A DNA stretch of 53,911 bases from an uncultured Bacteroidia bacterium. GTDB taxonomy: Bacteria; Bacteroidota; Bacteroidia; Bacteroidales; UBA932. Below the pieces are notes generated by a model that saw only the letters and a list, made by a program, of their open reading frames with translations, did no database searches and was not told the origin of the DNA. A program made the translations under genes and the position numbers. Numbering within the stretch: position 1 is the first letter of the stretch; each line of letters begins with the position of its first letter. This document shows, piece by piece, positions 17,952 through 26,348 of the stretch. The stretch lies in the NCBI GenBank assembly GCA_902784965.1, contig CACZWU010000011.1, forward strand, positions 1-53,911, in the 5' to 3' direction.

Positions 17952-19181
17952 ATGAAAAGAAAGTTAATTCTTTGTTTTTTCCTGCTTTTGGGAGCATTGA
18001 CCCTCATGCAGGCCCAGTCCATCCGGGAGGGAGACCGTTTCTATGACGGATTTGCCGTTTATACCGTCCGGGAGATCCGGCCAGGCAATATCATCTATAT
18101 GACAGATGTCCTCGGAGACGAGGAACTGACGCTGGAGCAATGGGGAGATACGCCGGGTGTCTACCGGCTGCGCCCCAGCCGCAACGCTGAAGAGCCGAAA
18201 TACGGCGCCGAGTTCGGCTGCCGCGTCAACTATGTCAGCCAGGCGGACAACCAGTATCTGGAGGTCATCGGCGACAACGATATTGTCCTCAAGGTGCTGC
18301 CGCTTGTCCAGCCGATGGACAACATTGCGGCAGGCAGTCTCTGGTACAGCGGATCGCTGGTGTATGACGCCACCCCAAGCGAGGACGGCATCATCCGGAT
18401 GACGGCCATGGCTGAAGGCGAGGAGCATGCGTTTCTGATTACCCCGGCGATGGGCGGGACCGACCTGTTCGAGGTGTCGGATGACCCGGACGGGGCGATG
18501 AATGCCTATGAGTATGCTGCATACGCCCGCCGGATCCGGCAGGACGGGCTGGATGTAATCTGCTTCTACGACAAGCAGAACCGCCTGACAGACGTGATGC
18601 AAGCCACGCACGTCCAGGATGCCCAGGCACTCAACGTGAAGCAATGGATGGCACTGCTCTGCGGGAATTATAAGACCGAAGGCGGGGCAGATTTTGAAAT
18701 AGCAGATACATGGTTCGCATATAAGGGATATGATTATCCCCTGGAGCCGGTCACGTTCAACGGGATGGTGACGGGCGTGCTCGATTTCGGCAACACGGAG
18801 CCCTTCTCCGGACGGTTGGAAGCCGTCCCGACCCGGGAAGGCCTTCTGCTTACCGAGGTCAAGATGAACGACGGGGAGCCATGGTTCGAGCGAACCGTTT
18901 CGTCCTATGCATTGAAATGGGCCGGCAACCAGAGCCGTTTCGCCTTCGCCGGCGACATCCTGCTCAATGGTATGCTCCACCGCTACGACAAGTCGCTGCT
19001 GCGCGTCATGCGCAATGCCATCCTGGCCGCACACGGCTATGTGTTCCGGTCAAAAGACTTGAAATCTTATTTTGAAGCGCAGCCGTGGTATCATCCGGCC
19101 GCAAATAACGCCGACATCCAGCTTTCCCTGCTGGAACAGCTCAACATCGCCCTGATCCAGGCTGCTGAACGGGCAGAATAG
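17952..19181 (+). CDS. Exported YARHG-domain protein
   Basis: The 409-residue product has a signal peptide (about 1-22, MKRKLILCFFLLLGALTLMQ) and ends in a YARHG domain (about 349-400: RNAILAAHGYVFRSKDLKSY, then QPWYHP). YARHG domains are extracellular modules, named for their conserved tetrad, whose function is not settled; peptidoglycan binding has been proposed. The middle region is beta-rich without a recognised family. It starts seven bases after der and ends close to the convergent acyltransferase gene. Confidence 0.8.
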   Translation: MKRKLILCFFLLLGALTLMQAQSIREGDRFYDGFAVYTVREIRPGNIIYMTDVLGDEELTLEQWGDTPGVYRLRPSRNAEEPKYGAEFGCRVNYVSQADNQYLEVIGDNDIVLKVLPLVQPMDNIAAGSLWYSGSLVYDATPSEDGIIRMTAMAEGEEHAFLITPAMGGTDLFEVSDDPDGAMNAYEYAAYARRIRQDGLDVICFYDKQNRLTDVMQATHVQDAQALNVKQWMALLCGNYKTEGGADFEIADTWFAYKGYDYPLEPVTFNGMVTGVLDFGNTEPFSGRLEAVPTREGLLLTEVKMNDGEPWFERTVSSYALKWAGNQSRFAFAGDILLNGMLHRYDKSLLRVMRNAILAAHGYVFRSKDLKSYFEAQPWYHPAANNADIQLSLLEQLNIALIQAAERAE

Positions 19182-19184
19182 CTT

Positions 19185-19748
19185 TCAGTCGTCAAGATAG
19201 GCCAAACAGCCCGGGTGTTTGGGCTGGACGCCTTTCTCTTTATAATACTGTTGGATCTTGCGCAGGTCGGCCATTGCGTCGTCGGAGCATTCCATGCGCC
19301 AGCCATAGCTGATTTCTTTTTTGCCCCAGTCAAAGTATCCTACGTATACCGGTACGCCGGCTGCCTTGGCTATGGTATGAAATCCTGTTTTCCAGCGTTT
19401 TACCTGCTTGCGGGTGCCTTCCGGGGCGATGCAGAGGGCGAACTGCTCACTTTTTTCCATCGCATCGATGACCTGCCGGGTAATGCCCACGGGCTTTTTG
19501 CGGTCGACCGGGATGGCACCCAGGCTACGCAGGAGGGCCCCCAGCGGCCAGAAGAAGAATTCCTTCTTGATCATCACCCGCGGCTTCCCGCCCAGCGAAC
19601 GGTAGAACAGCCAGGCGACGACGAAGTCCCAGATGGAAGAGTGGGGCACGCCCAGCAGGATGAGCTTGGGCTCGGGCGGAAGCTGGCTTTCGAGCGGGGT
19701 CCAGTGCATCCATCGGGTGAGGATCTTGTGGGCGGTAGCGGGTTTCAT
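19185..19748 (-). CDS. Lysophospholipid acyltransferase family (PlsC-like) protein
   Basis: The 187-residue protein carries the two acyltransferase motifs: HSSIWD (H36 to D41, the HX4D catalytic pair) and EGTR (110-113, glycerophosphate contact). It should transfer an acyl chain to a lysophosphatidate-like acceptor at the inner membrane. It is short compared with PlsC (about 240) and has only weak hydrophobic anchoring near residues 28-52. The gene lies four bases after parE on the same strand and is probably co-transcribed with it. Confidence 0.85.
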   Translation of the reverse strand: MKPATAHKILTRWMHWTPLESQLPPEPKLILLGVPHSSIWDFVVAWLFYRSLGGKPRVMIKKEFFFWPLGALLRSLGAIPVDRKKPVGITRQVIDAMEKSEQFALCIAPEGTRKQVKRWKTGFHTIAKAAGVPVYVGYFDWGKKEISYGWRMECSDDAMADLRKIQQYYKEKGVQPKHPGCLAYLDD

Positions 19749-19752
19749 GGCC

Positions 19753-21675
19753 TTACTGGGCTTCTTCGGTGTTGTCGATGTCCGAGCGGAGGTTGGTGCG
19801 GATGAATTTCTGGCGGACGGGGGTATTGTCGCCCATATAGAACTGGATGATGTCGGCGATCTTGTCTTCGCCGGTCAGGTGTACCTGCTCCAGCCGGATG
19901 CCGTCGCCGATGAAACCCTTGAACTCATCGGGCGAGATCTCGCCGAGGCCTTTGAAACGGGTGATCTCGGCGCTGCGCCCCAGTTTTTTCACGGCATCAT
20001 CCTTCTCATTAGAGCTGTAACAATAGATGTTGGTCTTCTTGTCGCGGACGCGGAAAAGGGGCGTCTGGAGGATGAAAAGATGCCCGGCACGAACGACGTC
20101 GGGATAGAATTTCAGGAAGAAAGTGAGCATCAGCAGGCGGATGTGCATGCCGTCGACATCGGCATCGGTGGCGATGACGATGTTGTTGTAGCGGAGCCCG
20201 TCGGGGCCGTCCTCGATGCCCAGGGCTGACTGGAGGAGGCAGAGCTCCACGTTCTTTTCGGCGTAGAGGTCTTTCTTCGAGGCCTTGGCGCAGTTGAAGG
20301 GCTTGCCCATGAGACTGAATACGGCCTGGACGTTGGCATCGCGGCTCAGGGTGATGCTGCCGGAGGCCGAGTCGCCTTCGGTAATGAAGAGGGTGCTTAG
20401 TTCGGCCTGGGGATTGCGGTCGCCGAAGTGGATGCGGCAGTCGCGCAGTTTCTTGTTGTGGACCGTGGCTTTCTTGAGGCGGGCCTTGGTCTTCTTGCTG
20501 ATGCTCGAAATGGCGTTGCGCTCCTTCTCGGAATCCTGGATCTTGGCCAGGATGATGTCGGCCACGTCGAGGTTCCGGTGCAGGTAGTTGTCGAGTTCGG
20601 TCGACAGGAAGTCGAGCATCGTCTTGCTCAGGGTCGGGCCGTGGGTGCCGGCCTGCTTGTCCTGCCACATGTATTTCGAGCCGAGCTGCACCTTGGTCTG
20701 GCCTTCGAACTCGGGTTCCTGGATACGGACGCTCACGGCGCCGATGATGGACTGGCGCACGTCGACCGGGTTGAAATCTTTCTTGTAGAAGTCCTTGAGC
20801 ACCTTGGCGATGGCTTCTTTGAAGGCGGCCAGGTGGGTGCCGCCCAGGGTCGTATTCTGGCCGTTGACGAACGAGTAGATGTTCTCGCCGTAGCCGCTGC
20901 CATGGGTGAAGGCCACTTCGATGTCCTGGGTCTTGAGATGGATCGGAGCGTAGAGGGGCTCCTCGTCGATGCTTTCGTTGAGCAGGTCGAGCAGGCCGTT
21001 CTCCGACTTGTAGTCGACACCGTTGAAGGTGAGTTTCAGGCCGACGTTGAGGTAGGCGTAGTTGCGGAGCATCGTGTCAATGTACTCCGTATTGTATTCG
21101 TAGGGTTCGAAGAGGGTGTCGTCGGGGATAAAACTCACCAGGGTGCCGTTGCGCTCGGAGGTGGGTTTCGGAGTGAAGTCGGGTGTCTGGAGGATGCCGC
21201 GTTCGTATTCGAGGGCGAGGGTTTCGCCGTTCCGGAACGACTGGACGGTAAAATGCGACGAGAGGGCGTTGGCGGCCTTGAGGCCGACGCCGTTCATGCC
21301 CACCGATTTCTGGAAGGTCTTGTTGTCGAACTTGGCACCGGTGTGGAGTTTGCTCACGGCCGCGTCGAGCAGGTTCTGGGTCTTGTCTTTCTCGCTGAAT
21401 CCGAAAGGAATGCCCCGGCCGAAGTCGCGGATGGAGATGCGATTGCCCTCGATCCGGATGAGGATCTGCTTGCCGAAGCCCATCGCAAACTCGTCGATGG
21501 AGTTGTCGATGATCTCCTTCATCAGCACGTACATGCCGTCATTGGGCGCGGTACCGTCGCCCAGGCGGCCGATATACATGCCGGGCCTCAGCCGGATGTG
21601 TTCCAGGTCTTCCAGATGGACGATGCTTTCGTCGCCGTAGTCGTGGTCGGGGATATTCAGGGTTTCGTCGCTCAT
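19753..21675 (-). CDS. parE: DNA topoisomerase IV subunit B (ParE)
   Basis: The 640-residue type IIA topoisomerase B subunit has a GHKL ATPase (EIIDNSIDEFAMG; VGMNGVGLKAANAL), a transducer domain, and a TOPRIM domain with ITEGDSASGS and the metal-binding DADVDG. The opening HLEDLEHIRLRPGMYIG and the missing GyrB insert favour ParE over GyrB; a partner ParA/ParC gene is not in the window. A TTG nine bases upstream (21684) is open in frame, but ATG at 21675 is preferred. The -7 box (21682-21689) ends seven bases before this ATG, implying a leaderless transcript. Confidence 0.9.
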   Translation of the reverse strand: MSDETLNIPDHDYGDESIVHLEDLEHIRLRPGMYIGRLGDGTAPNDGMYVLMKEIIDNSIDEFAMGFGKQILIRIEGNRISIRDFGRGIPFGFSEKDKTQNLLDAAVSKLHTGAKFDNKTFQKSVGMNGVGLKAANALSSHFTVQSFRNGETLALEYERGILQTPDFTPKPTSERNGTLVSFIPDDTLFEPYEYNTEYIDTMLRNYAYLNVGLKLTFNGVDYKSENGLLDLLNESIDEEPLYAPIHLKTQDIEVAFTHGSGYGENIYSFVNGQNTTLGGTHLAAFKEAIAKVLKDFYKKDFNPVDVRQSIIGAVSVRIQEPEFEGQTKVQLGSKYMWQDKQAGTHGPTLSKTMLDFLSTELDNYLHRNLDVADIILAKIQDSEKERNAISSISKKTKARLKKATVHNKKLRDCRIHFGDRNPQAELSTLFITEGDSASGSITLSRDANVQAVFSLMGKPFNCAKASKKDLYAEKNVELCLLQSALGIEDGPDGLRYNNIVIATDADVDGMHIRLLMLTFFLKFYPDVVRAGHLFILQTPLFRVRDKKTNIYCYSSNEKDDAVKKLGRSAEITRFKGLGEISPDEFKGFIGDGIRLEQVHLTGEDKIADIIQFYMGDNTPVRQKFIRTNLRSDIDNTEEAQ

Positions 21676-21681
21676 ATCCTG

Positions 21682-21712
21682 CAAATATAGAAATAATCCC
21701 GCTCAAATCCAA
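21682..21712 (-). promoter_or_regulatory. parE promoter abutting the start codon
   Basis: On the minus strand TATATTTG lies at 21689-21682 and TTGG at 21712-21709, 19 bases apart. Transcription would start within a few bases of the parE ATG. Confidence 0.6.
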
Positions 21713-21751
21713 CTTTCCCGCCACTTTGCAACAAAAACGTTATTGTTTTCT

Positions 21752-21772
21752 GGCTTGCGCCGGGCGCTCTGG
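21752..21772 (+). repeat. Short repeat GCTTGCGC..GGCGCTCTGG, copy 1
   Basis: An exact reverse complement of these 21 bases occurs at 26464-26484 and a two-mismatch version at 30443-30462. The core GCGC-CGG-GCGC is itself hairpin-prone. Confidence 0.8.
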
Positions 21773-21818
21773 ATGTTGCTCCAGAACCGTCTCGCGCGAG
21801 TTGGCCCCGCGATAGTGT

Positions 21819-21901
21819 CCATCCTCAAAAGACTCCCCTGGCGAGGACGGCAGTTCCAAAAACGGCCTTCCATCCTCAAATCAAGCCTCCAGTGAGGATG
21901 G
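21819..21901. repeat. REP doublet 1 (83 bp), left of the RAYT gene
   Basis: Two 32-base stem-loop units (21819-21850 and 21870-21901) are separated by a 19-base spacer. Each unit starts CCRTCCTC and ends GAGGAYGG, forming an 8-bp stem around a 16-base loop. Doublets 2 (22961-23043) and 3 (26349-26431, inverted) have identical geometry and near-identical spacers. Confidence 0.9.
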
Positions 21902-21923
21902 CGAACAATTATTTTTCGAAAGG

Positions 21924-21955
21924 CTTGCAATTCGAGCCATTGCGTCGTATATTTG
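21924..21955 (+). promoter_or_regulatory. Promoter of the RAYT gene
   Basis: CTTG at 21924-21927 and TATATTTG at 21948-21955 are 20 bases apart, a good Bacteroidota promoter, about 48 bases before the ATG at 22004. Confidence 0.6.
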
Positions 21956-22003
21956 TAACAGACCAGAGCCATGGTGGCGTTGGCGTTCATGTGAAGAAAG
22001 AAT

Positions 22004-22954
22004 ATGGCAAAGGAAGTAAAGGAGCATTCCTTCTTCGAGAAGGAAGATCGGTGCAGACGGGTTTTCGAATACACGATTCGGAAGTATGGCGGTGTGTGGC
22101 ATCTTTGTACCCCGGGTGAAAAACAATCGTTGATTTTCAAGGACAATGACTATGCGTTCGCGATGACGCTTGTGGCGATTTGCGCGTACGATTGCCCGGA
22201 TGTGCAGGTCATCACCTTTGAGATCATGAGCAATCACGTTCATTTCATCCTGTGCGGGAGCGAATCGGCCGTAATGGCTTTCTTTGCGTTGTTCAAGAAA
22301 CGCCTGCAACGGTATTTTGCGTCGAAAGGCCAGCGGATGGATCTGACGAACTTTTCCTGCGAGAAGCCGATTTCCATCGAATCGCTCGAGTCGATGCGTA
22401 ACCAGATATGTTACACCAACCGGAACAACTTTGTCGTCGATCCCGACCATACACCGTTTTCATTTCCTTACGGAGCGAACAGTTATTATTTCACACCGAA
22501 GTTGCAAGCGCAGAAAGACTGCACTTTCGGCGAACTGACCCTTCGCGAAAAACGGAACCTGATCCATGCACGTGAGCCCAATTACCCAGAAGATTTCGTC
22601 ATTACAGACGGATACTTCTCCCCAATGAATTACTGTCGGCTGGATATCGGTGAGGCCGTGTTCCGGGATGCCCGACATTACTTCAACAAGTTGGGCAAGG
22701 ACATCGAATCGTATAAAGAGATTGCCTCCATGCTGGGAGACACCATCTACTATACGGATGACGAGCTGTTTGATGTTGTCCGACGCGTCTGTAAAAATAA
22801 ATATGACGGACAGCGGCCTACCCTGCTGGGGAAAAACGAAAAGGTTGAAATGGCCCGGATGCTTCACTACGATTATAACGCCGACAACGAGCAGATCAGA
22901 CGCATGCTAAACCTTTCGCTCAGCTATCTTAATCAACTATTTCCTCCCCGATAG
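22004..22954 (+). CDS. REP-associated tyrosine transposase (RAYT, Y1/HUH family)
   Basis: The 316-residue protein has the Y1_Tnp hallmark: the HUH motif in MSNHVHFIL (H78, H80) and a single catalytic tyrosine Y137 in NQICYTNRN. The C-terminal region (about 240-316) looks like a helix-turn-helix DNA-binding tail ending SYLNQLFPPR. Y1 enzymes cut and join single-stranded DNA at hairpins; RAYTs are single-copy relatives of IS200/IS605 TnpA that recognise REP hairpins. This gene lies between two REP doublets of matching sequence, with a third 3.3 kb away. All catalytic residues are present, so activity is plausible. Confidence 0.88.
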   Translation: MAKEVKEHSFFEKEDRCRRVFEYTIRKYGGVWHLCTPGEKQSLIFKDNDYAFAMTLVAICAYDCPDVQVITFEIMSNHVHFILCGSESAVMAFFALFKKRLQRYFASKGQRMDLTNFSCEKPISIESLESMRNQICYTNRNNFVVDPDHTPFSFPYGANSYYFTPKLQAQKDCTFGELTLREKRNLIHAREPNYPEDFVITDGYFSPMNYCRLDIGEAVFRDARHYFNKLGKDIESYKEIASMLGDTIYYTDDELFDVVRRVCKNKYDGQRPTLLGKNEKVEMARMLHYDYNADNEQIRRMLNLSLSYLNQLFPPR

Positions 22955-22960
22955 TGATTC

Positions 22961-23043
22961 CCGTCCTCATCCGGCGCCTCCAGTGAGGACGGTAGCTCCA
23001 AAAAAGGACTTCCATCCTCAAATCAGGCCTTTTTTGAGGACGG
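22961..23043. repeat. REP doublet 2 (83 bp), right of the RAYT gene
   Basis: Units 22961-22992 (perfect CCGTCCTC/GAGGACGG stem) and 23012-23043 are separated by a 19-base spacer. The second unit overlaps the end of the EamA gene and encodes its last six residues and stop. Confidence 0.9.
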
Positions 23044-23988
23044 GGCGAGTTGCGCGAGGATAACGGCGACGGCGATCAGGGCGGCGCCGAGGAGTTCGCG
23101 CGGGGTGAGGCGCTGGTGGAGGATGAGCCAGCCGGCCAGTACGGCGAAGAGCGATTCGAGGCTCATCAGCAAGGAGGCCAGTGTGGGATTGAGGCCCTTC
23201 TGGCCGACGATCTGGAGGGTATAGCCCACGGCGCTGGAGAGGATGGCGGCGTAGAGCAGTGGAATCCACGCGTCACATGTGGCGAAAGGCGCCGCCCATG
23301 CCTTCAGGCCGACTGGGACGATGTCGATGAATATCATCAGCACGGAAGCCAGCACACCACAGGTCAGGAACTGGATGGCGGCCAGCTTCACCGCGTCGTA
23401 GCGCGGTGAGAAGAGGTCGACAGCCAGGATCTGTAACGAAAAGGCCACGGCGCAGAGCAGCACCAGCAGGTCGCTGAGCTGGACGGAGAACGAGGCGTCG
23501 ATGCAGAGGAACCAGAGGCCGACGAGGCCGACGGCCACGCCCAGCCAGAGCAGCGCCCCGGTCCGCCGGTGGAAGACCACCCAGTTGAGGATCGGTACCA
23601 GCACGATGTAGGTGGCTGTGATGAAACCTGCCTTGCCGGCGCTGGTGCCCAGCGCGATGCCCTCCTGTTGCAGCAGGCTGGCCAGGCAGAGCAGCACGCC
23701 GCAGAGGGTGCCCGCCTTCCAGAGACCGCGCGAAGCGCGGGATGCCGGGTCAAGCCCGGCATGACGAAAGGCAAGCCTGGCATGGCGAACAGGATCAGCC
23801 GCCCTGGACCGATCCCGCCATTGGATCACCGGCAACAGCGCAAGGGCTGCGATCAGGAATCGCAGCCCCGTGAAGGTGCAGGAGCCCATATACTGGCTCC
23901 CTTCGCTCTGTGCCACGAACGCGACGCCCCAGATGACGGCCGTCAGCGTGAGCAGCAGCGAATTGCGCAGTTGCCGGTTTTCCGCCAC
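23023..23988 (-). CDS. EamA-family (DMT) transporter with two repeat-derived segments
   Basis: The 321-residue protein has about ten hydrophobic helices in two EamA repeats, as in drug/metabolite transporters such as RhaT and YdcZ relatives; substrate unknown. Two features are odd. Between helices 2 and 3 (about residues 65-90) it carries RHAGLDPASR, the translation of the palindromic element at 23741-23765, in a likely loop. Its C-terminus, PSSKKA and the TGA stop, is encoded by REP doublet 2. Both insertions keep the frame. The gene ends about 70 bases from the RAYT gene, on the opposite strand. Confidence 0.88.
   Translation of the reverse strand: MAENRQLRNSLLLTLTAVIWGVAFVAQSEGSQYMGSCTFTGLRFLIAALALLPVIQWRDRSRAADPVRHARLAFRHAGLDPASRASRGLWKAGTLCGVLLCLASLLQQEGIALGTSAGKAGFITATYIVLVPILNWVVFHRRTGALLWLGVAVGLVGLWFLCIDASFSVQLSDLLVLLCAVAFSLQILAVDLFSPRYDAVKLAAIQFLTCGVLASVLMIFIDIVPVGLKAWAAPFATCDAWIPLLYAAILSSAVGYTLQIVGQKGLNPTLASLLMSLESLFAVLAGWLILHQRLTPRELLGAALIAVAVILAQLAPSSKKA
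23741..23765. repeat. Palindromic GCCGGGTCAAGCCCGGC element inside the EamA gene
   Basis: ATGCCGGG and CCCGGCAT flank TCAAG exactly as at 3410-3430, followed by GACG. A degenerate half unit (GCCTGGCATGGCG) follows at about 23775-23787. Confidence 0.88.
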
Positions 23989-23995
23989 GCAGCGC

Positions 23996-25621
23996 TTACT
24001 TCATGTAAGGATATTTGTAGCCGCGGGCCGGGACCAGGGTCTCCTTGATGGCGCGCGGGATGGCCCAGCGGATGAGATTGAACTCACCGCCGGCTTTGTC
24101 GTTCGTGCCCGACTTGCGGCTGCCGCCGAACGGCTGCAAGCCGACCACGGCGCCAGTGGGCTTGTCGTTGATGTAGAAGTTGCCGGCCGCATAGCGCAGC
24201 TTGTCGGCGACTTTCTGCACCATCAGGCGGTCCTGTCCGAACACGGCGCCGGTCAGGCCGTAGGGCGAGGTGGTATCGCAGAGTTCGACGGCCTTGTCCA
24301 TGTCGTTGTCCTCATAGACATAGACGGTGAGCACGGGTCCGAAGATCTCTTCTTCCATCGTCTTGAAGTGCGGATCGGTGGTCTCGATGACCGTCGGCTC
24401 CACGAAGTAGCCCTTGCTCTTGTCGCACTTGCCGCCGATAACGACCTTGGCCTTGCGCGATTTCTTCGCATACGCAATGTTGGCGGCGATGTTGTCGAAC
24501 GAAGCCTCGTCGATGACGGCGTTGATGAAGTTGTCGGGGTCACACACATCGCCCATCTTCACTTCAGCCGCAAAGGCCATCATGCCTTTCAGGATCTTCG
24601 GCCAGAGCGACTTGGGCACATACATGCGCGAAGCGGCCGAGCATTTCTGGCCCTGGAACTCGAAGGCGCCGCAGAAGGCGGCGGTGGCCACGTCCTCGGC
24701 CACGGCGGTCGGAGTCACGAAGATGAAGTCCTTGCCACCCGTCTCACCCACCAGGCGCGGGTAGTTCACGTAGGTGTCGATGTTTTCGCCCACCTGGCGC
24801 CAGAGCGTATTGAACGTGGCGCTGGAACCGGTGAAATGGACGCCGGCCAGGTGTTTCGATGCGAAGATCTCCTTGCCGATCACGGAACCCTGTCCCGGGA
24901 TGAAATTCACCACGCCGTCGGGCAGGCCGGCTTCCTTGTAGATCTGCATCAGGTAATAGTTCGAGAGGATGGCCGTAGTGGACGGTTTCCACACGGTCAC
25001 GTTGCCCATCAGCACCGGCGACATGTTGAGGTTCGAGGCGATGGACGTGAAGTTGAACGGCGTCAGCGCAAAGACGAAGCCTTCGAGGGCGCGGTACTCC
25101 ACAGTGTTGATCTGCCCCTTGGCGCTCTTCGGCTGGAAGCCGTAGATCTCGGATGCGAAGTGGGCGTTGTAGCGCAGGAAGTCGATGAGCTCGCAGGTGG
25201 AGTCGATCTCGGCCTGGTAGAAGTTCTTGCTCTGACCGAGCATCGTGGCGGCGTTCATCAGCGCACGGTATTTCGTTGAAATGAGTTCGGCAGCCTTCAT
25301 CAGGATGGCGGCACGCACCGTCCAGTCGGTCTCGGACCATTGCTTGTGAGCCTCCATGGCTGCGTCGATCGCCATCCGGACCTCCTTCGGCCCTGCCTTG
25401 TGGTAAGTAGCCAGCACATGATGATGGTCGTGCGGCATCACCACCTTTCCGGTATTGCCGGTGCGGATTTCCTTGCCGCCGATGATCAGCGGAATCTCGA
25501 TTTCGATGGAGCTTTGGCGTTTGAGCTCTTTCTCAAGGGCTTCGCGCTCAGGGGATCCTTTCAGATAGGTTTTTACCGGCTCGTTGGCCGGATCGGGGAA
25601 TGCATAGATGGCGTCTCTCAT
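23996..25621 (-). CDS. pruA: L-glutamate gamma-semialdehyde dehydrogenase (P5C dehydrogenase)
   Basis: At 541 residues it matches the class 1 P5C dehydrogenase family, which oxidises glutamate semialdehyde to glutamate with NAD+, the second step of proline breakdown. Catalytic Cys is in GQKCSAASRM, the general-base Glu in VGETGGKDF, and the cofactor region MGNVTVWKPS is intact. It starts from a -7 box on the minus strand at 25659-25666. The proline-oxidising partner is not a classical PutA; a 1082-residue oxidoreductase with the domain set of amino-acid dehydrogenases lies 1.5 kb further on and is a candidate. Confidence 0.93.
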   Translation of the reverse strand: MRDAIYAFPDPANEPVKTYLKGSPEREALEKELKRQSSIEIEIPLIIGGKEIRTGNTGKVVMPHDHHHVLATYHKAGPKEVRMAIDAAMEAHKQWSETDWTVRAAILMKAAELISTKYRALMNAATMLGQSKNFYQAEIDSTCELIDFLRYNAHFASEIYGFQPKSAKGQINTVEYRALEGFVFALTPFNFTSIASNLNMSPVLMGNVTVWKPSTTAILSNYYLMQIYKEAGLPDGVVNFIPGQGSVIGKEIFASKHLAGVHFTGSSATFNTLWRQVGENIDTYVNYPRLVGETGGKDFIFVTPTAVAEDVATAAFCGAFEFQGQKCSAASRMYVPKSLWPKILKGMMAFAAEVKMGDVCDPDNFINAVIDEASFDNIAANIAYAKKSRKAKVVIGGKCDKSKGYFVEPTVIETTDPHFKTMEEEIFGPVLTVYVYEDNDMDKAVELCDTTSPYGLTGAVFGQDRLMVQKVADKLRYAAGNFYINDKPTGAVVGLQPFGGSRKSGTNDKAGGEFNLIRWAIPRAIKETLVPARGYKYPYMK

Positions 25622-25658
25622 TTCAGTATGATTGTTTGTTGGATTGTTTCACAATCTT

Positions 25659-25666
25659 CAAAATTA
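25659..25666 (-). promoter_or_regulatory. -7 box TAATTTTG for pruA
   Basis: It matches TAnnTTTG on the minus strand, 38 bases before the ATG at 25621. Confidence 0.45.
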
Positions 25667-25714
25667 CGAAAATTTTGTGTAACTTCGCCATCGTTCACTC
25701 CAAAAATCGAAAAG

Positions 25715-26329
25715 ATGCACATCGGTATCGCCGGCAACATCGGCAGCGGCAAGACCACCCTCACCCGGATGCTGGCCCAGCACTATGGCTGGACGCCCAG
25801 ATACGAGGCCGTAACCCATAATCCGTTCCTCGAAGATTACTACAAGGACATCCAGCGCTGGTCGTTCAACCTGGAGGTGTATTTCCTGACGCAGCGCTTC
25901 AAGGACGTGATGGAGATCGCGCGCAGCAGCGAAACCATCATCCAGGACCGCACCATTTTCGAAGGCGTGTATGTGTTCGTAGCCAACAACGTGGCCATGG
26001 GCAATCTCTCGCAGCGCGACTATGCGGCCTATATGGAGCTGTTCGAAGTGATGATGCAGATGGTCAAGCTGCCCGACCTGCTCATCTATCTCCGTTGTTC
26101 GATCCCGCACCTGGTGGCGCAGATCCAGAAGCGGGGACGCGATTATGAGCAGTCGATGAGCCTCGAGTACCTGGGTGGCCTGAACCAGCGCTACGAGGAG
26201 TTCATCTACAAGGAGTACAAGGGCGAAGTCCTGACCATCGATGCCGACCATCTCGATTTCCAGAACAATCCCGAAGATTTCGCCTCCATCACCGACAAGA
26301 TCGACGCCCGCCTGTTCGGTTTGTTCTGA
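25715..26329 (+). CDS. Deoxynucleoside kinase (dAK/dGK type)
   Basis: The ATG at 25715 gives 204 residues, normal for bacterial deoxyadenosine/deoxyguanosine kinases. P-loop GNIGSGKTT (7-15), the ERS/DRS-like catalytic DRTIFEGVYVF and the lid segment KRGRDYEQSMSLEYL are present. It phosphorylates purine deoxynucleosides in salvage; the exact base preference cannot be read from sequence. A near-consensus -7 box (TAACTTCG, 25680-25687) precedes it. It is divergent from pruA. Confidence 0.9.
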   Translation: MHIGIAGNIGSGKTTLTRMLAQHYGWTPRYEAVTHNPFLEDYYKDIQRWSFNLEVYFLTQRFKDVMEIARSSETIIQDRTIFEGVYVFVANNVAMGNLSQRDYAAYMELFEVMMQMVKLPDLLIYLRCSIPHLVAQIQKRGRDYEQSMSLEYLGGLNQRYEEFIYKEYKGEVLTIDADHLDFQNNPEDFASITDKIDARLFGLF

Positions 26330-26348
26330 TCTTTCGCTCCCATGTTCG

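Larger units (their letters stand above)
21690..22003. other. Intergenic region between parE and the RAYT gene
   Basis: About 310 bases hold the parE promoter, a short GC-rich repeat (21752-21772), the left 83-bp REP doublet (21819-21901) and a promoter for the transposase gene (21924-21955). No coding frame is convincing. Confidence 0.7.

Noticed and set aside
21810-22956. Classical insertion sequence with terminal inverted repeats
   Set aside because: The flanking elements are direct-orientation REP doublets, not inverted termini, and the enzyme is of the Y1/HUH type, which does not use terminal inverted repeats.
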